This document shows, in pieces, positions 34,286 to 43,603 of a DNA stretch of 64,000 nt (within the stretch, counting starts at the first letter, position 1; each line of letters opens with the position of its first letter). The notes beneath the pieces were generated by a model, which was not told the origin of the DNA, ran no database searches, and saw only the letters and a list, made by a program, of their open reading frames with translations. Both the position numbers and the translations under genes were made by a program. The stretch is taken from NCBI GenBank assembly GCA_033763555.1, contig JANRKK010000001.1, positions 11,843 through 75,842 on the forward strand, given 5' to 3'. This stretch comes from JALYJG01 sp033763555 (lineage in GTDB: Bacteria; Pseudomonadota; Alphaproteobacteria; UBA9219).

Positions 34286-35312
34286 CATGATCGTCTGCGG
34301 CGATTGATTCAAGGTCATCAACTGTGGCAATCAAGCGCGAAGCGACATCATTTTCCTCACTGACCTGCTTGAGCAGAATTTTAAGAAGATCAATCACAGG
34401 CCCCAGGCCGGGTGGAAGCACTTTGCGCTTTTCCGGTGCAGGGCATTGATCAAGCGGCAAAGCCTTGGCGCGCGCCACAGCGGCCAAAACTTCTGTCCCC
34501 TGCCGCCCTTCAGCAAAGCCCGTACTGAGACCACGGATACGCGCAAGATCATGAGATGTTTCCGGCGGATGATGTGCAATCTCGGCAATCGCTTCATCCC
34601 GCAAAACGCGATTGCGCGGCACATTGATGCGCTGCGCCTCTGTCTCACGCCAGGCAGCCAATTCACGCAGCAAAGCGCACAGGCGCGGCTTGTCGGCGCG
34701 CCATTTGAAACGCCGCCAGACTTCCTGCGGATCAATTCGGTAGGTTGCCGGGTTTGTCAGCGTCGCCATTTCCTCCTGCACCCAACTCATGCGGTTGGCC
34801 TTGGCGATCTGATCACGCAGTTTTGTGTAAACCTGACGCAGATGGATAACATCGCCCAGCGCATAATTGATCTGCTTATCCGTCAGTGGGCGATGCGACC
34901 AGTCAGTAAAGCGGCTGGATTTATCGATCTTCGCGCCCGCCAGCCGATCGGCCAGTGTTTCGTAGCTGGCGGCATCGCCAAAACCGCAGACCATCGCCGC
35001 CACCTGTGTGTCGAACATCGGTTGCGGTATTTTTCCGGTAAGGTTGAAGAAAATTTCAACATCCTGCCGCGCCGCATGAAATACTTTGATGATGGAGGTG
35101 TCATCAAGAAGTTCAAACAAAGGCTTCAGGTCGATGCCTTTTGCCAAGGGGTCAATCGCCACAGCTCCCGCGGAACCACCAAGCTGCACCAGGCATAGCT
35201 TCGGCCAATAGGTGCGCTCGCGCATGAATTCGGTGTCGATCGTGACGAAATCGGCGCCCTTCAACGAGGCACAAAAAGCGGCGAGTTCTTCGGTTGTGGT
35301 TAATAAACTCAT
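34146..35312 (-). CDS. rnd: Ribonuclease D
   Basis: A 388-residue 3'-5' exoribonuclease of the DEDD family, trimming tRNA and other stable RNA. The exonuclease domain starts with FVTIDTEFMRERTYWP, followed by the second acidic motif near IIKVFHAARQDVE and by YALGDVIHL. An HRDC-type domain follows (PRNRVLRDEAIAEIA). The C-terminal GWRRELFGNLAL appears typical of the family. The ATG at 35312 is chosen since the longer frame has no conserved residues. The 3' end overlaps the Ppx/GppA gene by 140 bp. Confidence 0.93.
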   Translation of the reverse strand: MSLLTTTEELAAFCASLKGADFVTIDTEFMRERTYWPKLCLVQLGGSAGAVAIDPLAKGIDLKPLFELLDDTSIIKVFHAARQDVEIFFNLTGKIPQPMFDTQVAAMVCGFGDAASYETLADRLAGAKIDKSSRFTDWSHRPLTDKQINYALGDVIHLRQVYTKLRDQIAKANRMSWVQEEMATLTNPATYRIDPQEVWRRFKWRADKPRLCALLRELAAWRETEAQRINVPRNRVLRDEAIAEIAHHPPETSHDLARIRGLSTGFAEGRQGTEVLAAVARAKALPLDQCPAPEKRKVLPPGLGPVIDLLKILLKQVSEENDVASRLIATVDDLESIAADDHASVPALQGWRRELFGNLALALKRGELALRVQGKKIVLVSQDGLSGA

Positions 35313-35399
35313 CGGGCGGTGATAGGGGATTTTCGCTGCACAGACAATGCCGGATCTATCCGGCTGGAATAATATACGTTCCGGGTCTATACAGGGCTC

Positions 35400-35987
35400 A
35401 TGCACACGGAACCCAAAGCTACCTCCCACTTGCCGACGCGGTTCGGCGATTTCCGCCTGCAGGTCTTTACCGACGCGGAAGGAACCGAGCATCTGGCACT
35501 AAGCGCCGGGATGCCCACCGATGGCTGCCTCGTGCGGCTGCATTCGGAATGTGCGACGGGGGATATTCTGGGCTCGCTGCGCTGCGACTGCCGCGACCAG
35601 TTAGAGCTAGCGCTAGAAAAAATCAGCGAGGCCGGGGAAGGCTTGTTTATCTATCTGCGCCAGCATGAAGGGCGTGGCATCGGCCTCGCCAACAAGATCA
35701 AGGCCTATGCGCTGCAGGATCAGGGCATGGATACGGTGGAAGCCAATATCACGCTTGGTTTTGCGCCCGACCAGCGCAATTACAGCGCAGCGGCCGCCAT
35801 TCTCCAGCATTTCGGCTTGAAACAGATTCAGCTTCTCACCAATAACCGCCGCAAGATCGAGGCGCTGGAACAGGCAGGCATCACCATCACGCAACATATT
35901 CCACTATGGACGGCCACCAACCCGCACAATGCCGATTATGTCGACACCAAACAGAAGCGCATGGGACATATTCCGCCCCTAGACTAA
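35400..35987 (+). CDS. ribA: GTP cyclohydrolase II
   Basis: A 195-residue stand-alone RibA that opens GTP as the first step of riboflavin synthesis. The zinc site is in HSECATGDILGSLRCDC with three cysteines. The active-site segment YLRQHEGRGIGLANKIKAYALQD and the LLTNNRRKIEAL motif are complete. It is not fused to RibB, unlike many alphaproteobacterial versions. It is divergent from rnd by 87 bp, and its end overlaps the convergent pyrG end by 9 bp. Confidence 0.95.
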   Translation: MHTEPKATSHLPTRFGDFRLQVFTDAEGTEHLALSAGMPTDGCLVRLHSECATGDILGSLRCDCRDQLELALEKISEAGEGLFIYLRQHEGRGIGLANKIKAYALQDQGMDTVEANITLGFAPDQRNYSAAAAILQHFGLKQIQLLTNNRRKIEALEQAGITITQHIPLWTATNPHNADYVDTKQKRMGHIPPLD

Positions 35988-37610
35988 GCGCTCCTGCCCC
36001 ACCGCCGCGGCGATAAAGGATTTGAAGAGCGGATGCGGGTCGAGCGGTTTGGATTTCAGTTCGGGATGGAACTGCACACCAACAAACCAGGGATGATCCT
36101 TGCGCTCGACAATTTCTGGCAATGCACCATCGGGTGACATGCCGCTGAAGACCAGCCCGGCTTTTTCCATCTGCACGCGATAGGTGATGTTGACTTCGTA
36201 GCGATGGCGATGACGCTCACTGATGCGATCGGAACCATAAATCTCCCGTACCTTGCTGCCCTTCAGTAGATCGCACGGATAGGCGCCGAGACGCATGGTG
36301 CCGCCCATATCACCGCCCGCTTTGCGAGTTTCAAGCTGATTATCCTTTGTCCATTCCGTCATGATACCGACGACGGCCTGGTCGCTCGCGCCAAATTCGC
36401 TCGAGGTTGCCTTGGGAATACCACCAAGATTTCGTGCCGCCTCGATCACCGCCATCTGCATGCCGAAGCAGATGCCGAAATAGGGGATTTTGCGTTCGCG
36501 GGCGAATTGCGCCGCGCGGATTTTGCCTTCGGTGCCGCGCTCGCCGAACCCGCCGGGCACAAGAATGCCATGCACGCCTTCCAGATGCGGCACGGGGTCT
36601 TTACCTTCAAAAATCTGGGAATCAATCCATTTCAAATTGACACGCACATTGTTGGCGATACCGCCATGCGCCAGCGCCTCGCTGAGCGATTTATAACTGT
36701 CGAGCATGCTGGTGTATTTGCCGACAATGGCGATCGTGACTTCGCTTTCCGGTTCGCGCACGCGTGCGACGATATCTTTCCAGCGCTTGAGGTCTGGCTT
36801 CTTCGCGGCAGACATATTGAAATACTGGATCACCTGCTCGTCAAAGCCGTTTTGGTGGTAATTCACGGGCACGTTGTAGATCGTGTCGACATTCTGCGCC
36901 TCGATCACGCGCTCCGGCTTCACGTTGCAGAATAGCGCGATTTTCTTGCGCTCGCCTTCGGGAATGGCATGTTCGGAACGGCAGAGCAGAATTTCCGGTT
37001 GAATACCGACGCTCAACAGCTCTTTCACCGAATGCTGTGTTGGCTTGGTCTTCAACTCACCAGCTGTTGCAATGTAAGGCAGCAACGTGACATGGATATA
37101 AAGAGTCCGGTCAGAACCAAGCTCGTTTCCCAACTGACGAATGGCTTCAAGGAACGGCAGACTCTCGATGTCACCGACCGTTCCGCCGATTTCACAGATG
37201 CAGAAATCTTCATCCGTCAGGTCAGCACGGACGAATTCCTTGATGGCATCCGTAACGTGCGGAATGACCTGCACTGTCGCGCCGAGATAATCGCCGCGCC
37301 GCTCCTTGGCAATGACCGTAGAATAGATTTTACCTGTCGTGACGTTATCGCTCTGGCGCGAGGCGACGCCGGTAAAACGTTCATAATGGCCGAGATCGAG
37401 ATCGGTTTCCGCGCCATCGTCGGTGACATAAACCTCGCCGTGCTGCGTCGGGCTCATCGTGCCCGGATCGACATTGAGATAGGGGTCAAGCTTGCGGAGG
37501 CGGACCTTATAACCACGAGCCTGCAGCAGCGCACCGAGCGCCGAAGACGCGATACCCTTGCCGAGAGACGACACCACCCCGCCTGTTATAAAAATAAAGC
37601 GTGTGGCCAT
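35979..37610 (-). CDS. pyrG: CTP synthase
   Basis: A 543-residue enzyme making CTP from UTP, ATP and glutamine. The synthetase domain begins FIFITGGVVSSLGKGIASSALG. The glutaminase half has PGGFGERGTEGK and the nucleophile Cys in YFGICFGMQMA, with the catalytic His-Glu in GVQFHPE near the C-terminus. It follows secG by 33 bp on the same strand, the usual alphaproteobacterial order, although tpiA, commonly next to secG, is not here. Confidence 0.97.
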   Translation of the reverse strand: MATRFIFITGGVVSSLGKGIASSALGALLQARGYKVRLRKLDPYLNVDPGTMSPTQHGEVYVTDDGAETDLDLGHYERFTGVASRQSDNVTTGKIYSTVIAKERRGDYLGATVQVIPHVTDAIKEFVRADLTDEDFCICEIGGTVGDIESLPFLEAIRQLGNELGSDRTLYIHVTLLPYIATAGELKTKPTQHSVKELLSVGIQPEILLCRSEHAIPEGERKKIALFCNVKPERVIEAQNVDTIYNVPVNYHQNGFDEQVIQYFNMSAAKKPDLKRWKDIVARVREPESEVTIAIVGKYTSMLDSYKSLSEALAHGGIANNVRVNLKWIDSQIFEGKDPVPHLEGVHGILVPGGFGERGTEGKIRAAQFARERKIPYFGICFGMQMAVIEAARNLGGIPKATSSEFGASDQAVVGIMTEWTKDNQLETRKAGGDMGGTMRLGAYPCDLLKGSKVREIYGSDRISERHRHRYEVNITYRVQMEKAGLVFSGMSPDGALPEIVERKDHPWFVGVQFHPELKSKPLDPHPLFKSFIAAAVGQERLV

Positions 37611-37643
37611 TAAAATCTGCCTCCCAACCCTTGTCCTATTGGC

Positions 37644-37979
37644 CTACTGCGACATCGGCACTTGCGGAGCTTCTGGTGCCTTTTCTGGTGCAACCTGCGA
37701 CGCGGGCGCAATCTGATCCATCACGCTGCGCGTGTCATGTTGGCGGCTAGCAAGAAAGCCCAACGCCAGACTGTTCAGGATAAATAATGTTCCCAGCACT
37801 GCCGTCGTGCGCGTGAGCAGATTGGCCGAGCCGCGCGCGGTAAACAGGCCGCCCATCGTACCGCCACCACCTCCGCCGCCCATCAACCCACCGCCATCCT
37901 GCGATGTACGTTGCACGAGAACGACGATGATCAGCGCTATGGCAATCAACAACTGAATCACAAGCAGAACGGTTTGCAT
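37644..37979 (-). CDS. secG: Preprotein translocase subunit SecG
   Basis: A 111-residue SecG with two membrane helices (residues 3-22 and about 55-77). Between them lies the family's glycine-rich QRTSQDGGGLMGGGGGGG segment. The C-terminal 30 residues are Pro/Ala-rich and variable. It assists SecYE-dependent export. It lies between a LysE-type exporter gene (9 bp upstream) and pyrG. Confidence 0.93.
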   Translation of the reverse strand: MQTVLLVIQLLIAIALIIVVLVQRTSQDGGGLMGGGGGGGTMGGLFTARGSANLLTRTTAVLGTLFILNSLALGFLASRQHDTRSVMDQIAPASQVAPEKAPEAPQVPMSQ

Positions 37980-37988
37980 CGGTAACCC

Positions 37989-38618
37989 CTAGTTCTTTCC
38001 TGAAAACAACAAACGAACGCCAAAAAACGCCAGCAATGTTCCCGCAACGCGGTCAATCCAGCGGCTCCAGCGCAGATAGAGTCTTTTCATGGGCGGTGAG
38101 GAAAGCCCGACCGCAACAATGCCAAACCAGAGGACGGGCATGATGCCGATCACCACAACAATTGCGCCCTTGGTTGCCCAGCTTGCATCATGCGGCAGGG
38201 TCAAGGCGAAGATACTGGTGAAGAAGGCCACAGCTTTGGGATTGGTCATATTGGTAAGGAAACCAACCAGAAAGGGATTCCTGCTCTTGGCTGATGCGGC
38301 TTCGCTCGCTTCTTGCGCAGAGGAAGCCTTCAGGCTTGCGCGCCACAATTGAATGCCGAGATAAATGAGGTACAGCGCACCACCGATGCGGATGGCCGAG
38401 ATCAGCCAGCTCATCCGCGAGAAAACGATATCCATGCCAAACATCGACAGCACGGTGTAGACAAGAACACCTGCTGCAATTCCTGCCGCCGCCAGAATCC
38501 CTGCCAGCCTGCCGCGCGACAGGGCCATCGAGCTGATCATCATGAAATCCGGGCCGGGCGCGGCCAGAGCAATAATAAAAATCGGAATGATCTTCAAAAT
38601 AGGCGCAAAATCGATCAT
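37989..38618 (-). CDS. LysE/RhtB-family amino-acid exporter
   Basis: A 209-residue inner-membrane protein with six predicted helices. The family signature PGPDFMMISSMALSRGRLAG sits near residue 20 and NPFLVGFLTNMTNPKAV near residue 125. Such proteins export amino acids such as threonine or homoserine; the substrate is not predictable here. The ATG at 38618 has GGGAGAC upstream. It reads into secG 9 bp later. The 244 bp up to the divergent protease gene hold the protease promoter candidate and nothing else I can see. Confidence 0.87.
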   Translation of the reverse strand: MIDFAPILKIIPIFIIALAAPGPDFMMISSMALSRGRLAGILAAAGIAAGVLVYTVLSMFGMDIVFSRMSWLISAIRIGGALYLIYLGIQLWRASLKASSAQEASEAASAKSRNPFLVGFLTNMTNPKAVAFFTSIFALTLPHDASWATKGAIVVVIGIMPVLWFGIVAVGLSSPPMKRLYLRWSRWIDRVAGTLLAFFGVRLLFSGKN

Positions 38619-38767
38619 AGCGAGTCTCCCAGCAACACAAATAGCCGTCCGGCAGTTCCTTTTCAGAACCGCCAAAAAGTACTTTTAATTTCAGGCTGGA
38701 ATAACTTCTTAGAGTATGCCCGCCTGAAAATCCAGAATAATATGAAGCCTTCCCGGCCAAGCTCCCA

Positions 38768-38796
38768 TTGAGATTTTCGCATGGTCATGCCATAAA
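38768..38796 (+). promoter_or_regulatory. Candidate promoter for the Do-like protease gene
   Basis: TTGAGA at 38768-38773 matches five of six -35 positions and CATAAA at 38791-38796 four of six -10 positions, with a 17-bp spacer. The predicted leader to the ATG at 38863 is about 60 bases. A stress-sigma site is not evident. Confidence 0.4.
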
Positions 38797-38862
38797 TCCG
38801 TCAAATTGGGCTTGAAAACTCCCCGCCTTAGCCCCACCTGCCCCTCTCGGTAAGGATTAAAC

Positions 38863-40347
38863 ATGAAGAAAAACGCGATTTTCCTGTCCCGGCTTTTCCT
38901 GGCTGTTATTGCCCTGGCGGTTGCCACCCCCGTTTCCGCAGCTTATGCCCGCAGCGGCCCGCCGGGATTCGCCGATCTCGCTGAAAAAATGTTGCCGTCG
39001 GTGGTTAATATTTCGACCACTCAGAACATCGCCCCCCGCGATGACATGCAGGATTTGGCCCCCGATCTGCAGCTTCCACCCGGTTCGCCGTTCGAGGAGT
39101 TTTTCAAGGATTTCATGGAAAAGCAGAAAGCCTCGCCGCGCAAGCGTAAGGCCACGGCGCTGGGCTCCGGTTTTGTCATCGACCCGAGCGGTTACATCGT
39201 CACCAACAATCACGTTATTCAGGATGCCGATGAAATCACGGTCATTCTCCAGGACGACACCAATCTTCCGGCCAAAGTCGTCGGCCGCGACAAAAAGACC
39301 GATCTCGCGCTGCTGAAGGTCACTTACAAATCCCCGCTGCCTGCCGTGATATGGGGCGACAGCGAAAAAGTCCGCGTTGGCGACTGGATTATCGCCATCG
39401 GCGATCCGTACGGCCTGGGCGGCACAGTAACCGCCGGAATCATCTCGGCCCGCGCGCGCAACATCAATTCCGGCCCCTATGATGAATATCTGCAGACCGA
39501 CGCCTCGATCAATCGCGGCAATTCGGGCGGTCCAATGTTCAACATGGATGGCGAAGTGGTAGGCGTAAACACGGCCATCTTCTCCCCTTCCGGAGGCTCG
39601 ATCGGCATCGGCTTCGCCATTCCTTCAGGCTTGGCAAAAAACATCATCGAGCAGTTGCGCGAACACGGCCATATCCGCCGCGGCTGGCTTGGCGTCCGTA
39701 TTCAGATGGTTACGAAGGATATCGCCGACAGTCTTGGGCTGAGCACACCAAAAGGCGCGCTGGTCGCCAGCGTCACGCCGGATGGCCCCGCTGCCAAAGC
39801 TGGAATCCAACCGGGCGACATCATCCTGAACTTCAACGGCAAGGATGTGCCTGAAATGCGTCGCCTGCCGTTGATGGTCGCGGAAACAGGCATCGATAAA
39901 ACTGTGAATGTCACCGTCTTCCGCAAAGGCCAGGAAACGCAGCTGAAGGTCAAGCTGGGTGAGCTGGAAGGCAAGGAAGATGCCGAAGACAAGGAAGAAC
40001 AGGCTGGCAAAGAACAGGCACCTGCGGCCAATGCCGAAAAGGTCGAAGATCTTGGCATGAGTGTTGCTCCCCTGACGGATTCCCTGCGCTCACGTTTCGG
40101 CGTGAAGAAGGACGTCAAGGGCCTGCTTGTCACCGATGTGGTGAATGAAGGCATCGCTGCCGACCAGGGCATTCAGACAGGCGACATTGTCAGCGAAGCC
40201 GGACAGCAGGACATGAAAGCGCCGAAAGACCTCATCGAACAGGTCAAGCAGGCGAAGAAGGACAACAAACCCCTGCTCCTGCTTGTCAATCGCAAGGATG
40301 ATATGCGGTTTGTGGCGATTACATTCGGGAAGAAGAAAGAGAAGTAA
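38863..40347 (+). CDS. Do/DegP-like periplasmic serine protease
   Basis: A 494-residue HtrA-family protease/chaperone. A signal peptide covers the first 28 residues (cleavage near AYA). The catalytic triad is His in TNNHVIQDAD, Asp in KKTDLALLKV and Ser in INRGNSGGPMF. Two PDZ domains follow (from about residues 270 and 390), separated by an acidic Glu/Asp/Ala linker. It degrades or refolds misfolded envelope proteins. A hairpin without a T run spans its stop. Confidence 0.93.
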   Translation: MKKNAIFLSRLFLAVIALAVATPVSAAYARSGPPGFADLAEKMLPSVVNISTTQNIAPRDDMQDLAPDLQLPPGSPFEEFFKDFMEKQKASPRKRKATALGSGFVIDPSGYIVTNNHVIQDADEITVILQDDTNLPAKVVGRDKKTDLALLKVTYKSPLPAVIWGDSEKVRVGDWIIAIGDPYGLGGTVTAGIISARARNINSGPYDEYLQTDASINRGNSGGPMFNMDGEVVGVNTAIFSPSGGSIGIGFAIPSGLAKNIIEQLREHGHIRRGWLGVRIQMVTKDIADSLGLSTPKGALVASVTPDGPAAKAGIQPGDIILNFNGKDVPEMRRLPLMVAETGIDKTVNVTVFRKGQETQLKVKLGELEGKEDAEDKEEQAGKEQAPAANAEKVEDLGMSVAPLTDSLRSRFGVKKDVKGLLVTDVVNEGIAADQGIQTGDIVSEAGQQDMKAPKDLIEQVKQAKKDNKPLLLLVNRKDDMRFVAITFGKKKEK

Positions 40348-40380
40348 TTCCTTTCTTCCCGGAGAAAAAAGGGTCTTCGC

Positions 40381-40614
40381 TTACTGCACCCACTTCGTGC
40401 ACATCAGCGCGCCTTCGCCCGTGACATAGCAGTAGCCGACGCTGCCTGTGCTCGCATCGATGCGAAACACGCCTGCATTTGCCGAGGTATTGCTATGATG
40501 CATCAACTGGAACGGCCCCGCGCGCTGCGCTTCGGCCGGACGGATGGCGGTGACAAACAGGATGCTGGCGGCAATCAGCACAGCGCCTGCCAGAATGGAT
40601 TGAGCGGATGACAT
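40381..40614 (-). CDS. Small exported protein of unknown function
   Basis: A 77-residue protein with a signal peptide (residues 1-29, hydrophobic ILAGAVLIAASILFVTAI, cleavage near AEA). The mature part of about 48 residues contains two Cys (GYCYVTGEGALMC) that could form a disulphide in the periplasm. The context FRIDASTGSVGYC recalls small beta-strand proteins. GGAGG stands five bases before the ATG, which supports expression. It converges on the Do-like protease gene. Confidence 0.65.
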   Translation of the reverse strand: MSSAQSILAGAVLIAASILFVTAIRPAEAQRAGPFQLMHHSNTSANAGVFRIDASTGSVGYCYVTGEGALMCTKWVQ

Positions 40615-40691
40615 AGAACCTCCGGGTTGACGATGAGACAGGCTGCAGAGCCTATAACGTCATGCCGGAAGAATCCAATATCTTGCGGAAT

Positions 40692-41270
40692 CTACTGCTT
40701 CCCGTCCTTCGCATCGGCCGCCATCTGCATGTGGACGATCTTGGAGGGGTTGTCGACCTTGCCGTTGTTCAGCTGCGTCCCGGCCTTGATTTTGTCGACA
40801 AACTCCATGCCGGAAATCACATCGCCCCAGACGGTATATTGCCCGTCGAGGAAGGATGCGGGCGCAAAGCAGATGAAAAACTGGCTGTCCGCGGAATCGG
40901 GGTCTTGCGCACGCGCCATCGAGACCGTGCCGCGCACATGAGGGGCTTTGGAAAATTCAGCCTTCAGGCGCTTGCCCGAACCGCCTGTGCCATCGCCGCG
41001 TGGGTCACCTGTTTGCGCCATAAAATCGGGAATGACGCGATGAAACGGCAAGCCGTCATAAAATCCCTGCCGAACCAGCTGCTTGATACGCGCCACATGG
41101 CCGGGCGCAAGGTCGGGACGCATTTGGATGACAACCCGCCCATCGGACAAATCGAGATAGAGGGTGTTTTCCGGGTCAAGAACGGGCTTTTGATCAGCGG
41201 CAGAAGAAGCCATGGGAAGGACTCCGAGGAGGGCAAAAAGAAACAGGGACAGGAGGCGTTTGGGCATCAT
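40692..41270 (-). CDS. Cyclophilin-type peptidyl-prolyl isomerase, exported
   Basis: A 192-residue PpiA/PpiB-like isomerase with a Sec signal (cleavage near SSAA, residue 24). The cyclophilin core has FYDGLPFHRVIPDFMAQTGDPRGDGTGG with the catalytic Arg, SMARAQDPDSADSQFFI and a YTVWGDVISG loop. It should assist folding of exported proteins. It is divergent from the surA gene, which also encodes a periplasmic folding factor. Confidence 0.93.
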   Translation of the reverse strand: MMPKRLLSLFLFALLGVLPMASSAADQKPVLDPENTLYLDLSDGRVVIQMRPDLAPGHVARIKQLVRQGFYDGLPFHRVIPDFMAQTGDPRGDGTGGSGKRLKAEFSKAPHVRGTVSMARAQDPDSADSQFFICFAPASFLDGQYTVWGDVISGMEFVDKIKAGTQLNNGKVDNPSKIVHMQMAADAKDGKQ

Positions 41271-41375
41271 AGCTCAACCTTTCTGTAAACTCACGGCTCT
41301 TGAAAAGGAGGGGTTTGGCCCCCTATAGTCCGGGAACCGAAGATTCCGGATTATAGAGACTCTGGAAGCCTTTGT

Positions 41376-42692
41376 ATGCAATTTTATGCCCCGCCCATGA
41401 ATCGATCTCTCCTCTTTCTTGCCGTGATTCTAGCTTTGGCCCTCGTGCCAAGCCTTGCCCATGCGCAACGCATTGCGCCCGCGCCGGAAAGCGGAACGCC
41501 GTCGCAATTCGGCACACGTGTCGTCGCGGTGGTGAATGATAATGTGATTTCCACATTCGATCTGGAATCCCGTATCAAGCTGGCGACTATTTCATCCGGC
41601 CTGCCGAACACCGAGGAAGTTCAGCGGCGGCTTCTGCCTCAGGTTCTCCGCAGCCTGATTGATGAGCAGTTGCAATTGCAGGAAGCCAAGCGCCTCGACA
41701 TCAATATTACAAAGGAAGATGTGGATCAGGCTTTCCAGCGTATTGCACACGACAACAACATTCCCGATATGAGAGCCTATATCGCCGCGCAGGGCGGCTC
41801 GCCCGAAGCGCTGGCCAGCCAAATCCGCGGCAATCTGGCGTGGAATAAAATCATCCAGCGTTCCGTACGTCCGCGCGTTGAAGTTGGCGATGATGAAGTC
41901 GAAGCCGCGATTGAACGCATCCGTGCCAATGCGGGCAAAGGCGAATTTCTGGTCAGCGAAATTTTCCTTGGCATCGACAACCCCACGGATGAGGAAGAGG
42001 TCAAGCAGTTCGCCGAAAATCTGGTGCAACAATTAAAAGGCGGTGCGAATTTTGGCGCCGTGGCGCGGCAGTTTTCGCAAGGCACAGGCGCGGCCACGGG
42101 CGGTGATATCGGCTGGATTCAGGAAGGACAGCTGGCACCGGAACTGAACCGTGCGCTGGAATCCATGCAGCCCGGGGAAGTTGTTGGCCCCATCCGCTCC
42201 TCCAGCGGTTACCATATTCTCGGCGTGCGTGAAAAACGCACCATCGCCGCCAGCGACCCGGGCGAAGTCAGCCTCGATCTGCAGCAGGCTTTTCGTTCCT
42301 TTGACGACACCACCACCGAGGCTGTGGCCCAGGAATCTGGCCAGTTGCGCTCGACCATCTCAAGCTGCACCAACCTGCAGGAACAGCTGGCATCGCGTTT
42401 TCCAGCCTGGCGCTGGCAGGATTTAGGCGAAACGAAAATGTCGAAAATGCCTTCCTGGGTGGCGGACAAAGTCAGCGACCTGTCCATCGGCAAGCCCAGC
42501 GAGCCGCTGGCGACCGATAAGGGCGCTTTGGTCTTTTTCGTTTGCGACCGCCATGTACCGGAAGGCGGCATCAACCGCGAAGCCATCTTCAACAGCATCG
42601 GCACGGAAAAAATGGAATTGCAGGCCCGCCGCCTGCTCCGCGATCTGCGCCGCACCGCCTATGTGGATATAAGGCTCGGCCAGAAATCCTGA
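41376..42692 (+). CDS. surA: SurA-like periplasmic chaperone/peptidyl-prolyl isomerase
   Basis: A 438-residue outer-membrane-protein chaperone. A signal peptide ends near AHAQ (residue 31). The SurA N-terminal domain follows (VVAVVNDNVISTFDLESRIKLA). One parvulin domain lies around residues 190-290 (FLVSEIFLG, FGAVARQFSQG, SSSGYHILGV). The ATG at 41376 has GGAAG upstream; an inner ATG at 41397 is also possible. It overlaps ksgA by one base. Neither lptD nor pdxA, the common neighbours, is present. Confidence 0.9.
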   Translation: MQFYAPPMNRSLLFLAVILALALVPSLAHAQRIAPAPESGTPSQFGTRVVAVVNDNVISTFDLESRIKLATISSGLPNTEEVQRRLLPQVLRSLIDEQLQLQEAKRLDINITKEDVDQAFQRIAHDNNIPDMRAYIAAQGGSPEALASQIRGNLAWNKIIQRSVRPRVEVGDDEVEAAIERIRANAGKGEFLVSEIFLGIDNPTDEEEVKQFAENLVQQLKGGANFGAVARQFSQGTGAATGGDIGWIQEGQLAPELNRALESMQPGEVVGPIRSSSGYHILGVREKRTIAASDPGEVSLDLQQAFRSFDDTTTEAVAQESGQLRSTISSCTNLQEQLASRFPAWRWQDLGETKMSKMPSWVADKVSDLSIGKPSEPLATDKGALVFFVCDRHVPEGGINREAIFNSIGTEKMELQARRLLRDLRRTAYVDIRLGQKS

Positions 42693-43516
42693 TGCCGCAG
42701 GCTTGGCTCGATTCTCTTCCGCCGCTCCGCGAGGTTATTGCGCGGTATGAGTTGGGCGCAAAGAAAACCCTCGGCCAGCATTTTCTTCTTGATTTGAACC
42801 TGACGCGCCGGATTGCCGAGGAAGCGGGCGATTTGAACGGCTGCACGGTTTTTGAGATCGGCCCCGGCCCGGGCGGCCTCACCCGCGCCCTGCTCGGCAC
42901 CAAAGCCAAAAAAATTATTGCGGTCGAGAAAGACCGCCGTTGTATCGCTGCACTTCAGGAACTTGTGGCACGAGCCGAAGGTCGTCTGGAAGTTGTGGAA
43001 GGCGATGCGCTGAAAACGGATTTAACGAAACATGCAAAAGCGCCGCGCGCTGTGGTGGCGAACCTACCCTACAATATCGGTACAGAACTGCTGATCGGCT
43101 GGCTGCGACAGATCGATGCCTATCAAAGCCTGACGCTGATGTTTCAGGCCGAGGTTGCCGACCGACTGATGGCCGTACCGGATAACAAGACCTATGGGCG
43201 GCTTTCAATCATTGCACAATTTTGCTGTGACATAGAACGCGTACTGAATGTCCCTGCCCGCGCCTTTACGCCGCCCCCGAAAGTAGACTCCGCCGTCGTG
43301 CATCTGACACCACGCAAAAGCCGACCGAAGGACGTGACTTTTGAAGATATTGAAAAACTGACAGCGGCAGCCTTCGGCCAGCGACGCAAAATGCTGCGCT
43401 CGAGCCTTAAGCCGCTGGGCGGCGAAGAACTGCTGCGCGCCGCCGGAATTGACCCCGAACTTCGCGCCGAAAATTTATCCGTTCAGGATTTTGTGGATTT
43501 GGCGAGAGTTTTATAG
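42692..43516 (+). CDS. rsmA: 16S rRNA (A1518/A1519) dimethyltransferase KsgA
   Basis: A 274-residue SAM-dependent enzyme dimethylating two adjacent adenines near the 3' end of 16S rRNA. Motif I FEIGPGPGGLTRALL, the acidic VEKDRR, and the catalytic NLPYNIGTELL are complete, and the C-terminal helical domain has FGQRRKMLRSSLK. The start overlaps the surA stop as TGATG, which couples their translation. An AT-rich spacer of 87 bp follows before an orphan gene. Confidence 0.96.
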   Translation: MPQAWLDSLPPLREVIARYELGAKKTLGQHFLLDLNLTRRIAEEAGDLNGCTVFEIGPGPGGLTRALLGTKAKKIIAVEKDRRCIAALQELVARAEGRLEVVEGDALKTDLTKHAKAPRAVVANLPYNIGTELLIGWLRQIDAYQSLTLMFQAEVADRLMAVPDNKTYGRLSIIAQFCCDIERVLNVPARAFTPPPKVDSAVVHLTPRKSRPKDVTFEDIEKLTAAAFGQRRKMLRSSLKPLGGEELLRAAGIDPELRAENLSVQDFVDLARVL

Positions 43517-43603
43517 TTAACGACATAAATTAAAGCGTCAAAGTTTGTATTGAAAAATGAAAGCTTTAAATGATATTTTGATTTTATATTGAAGGAAAAA
43601 TGT

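Noticed and set aside
40335..40376. Hairpin around the stop of the Do-like protease gene as a terminator
   Set aside because: CGGGAAGAA pairs with TTCTTCCCG, but no T run follows on either strand, so it is not a standard terminator.
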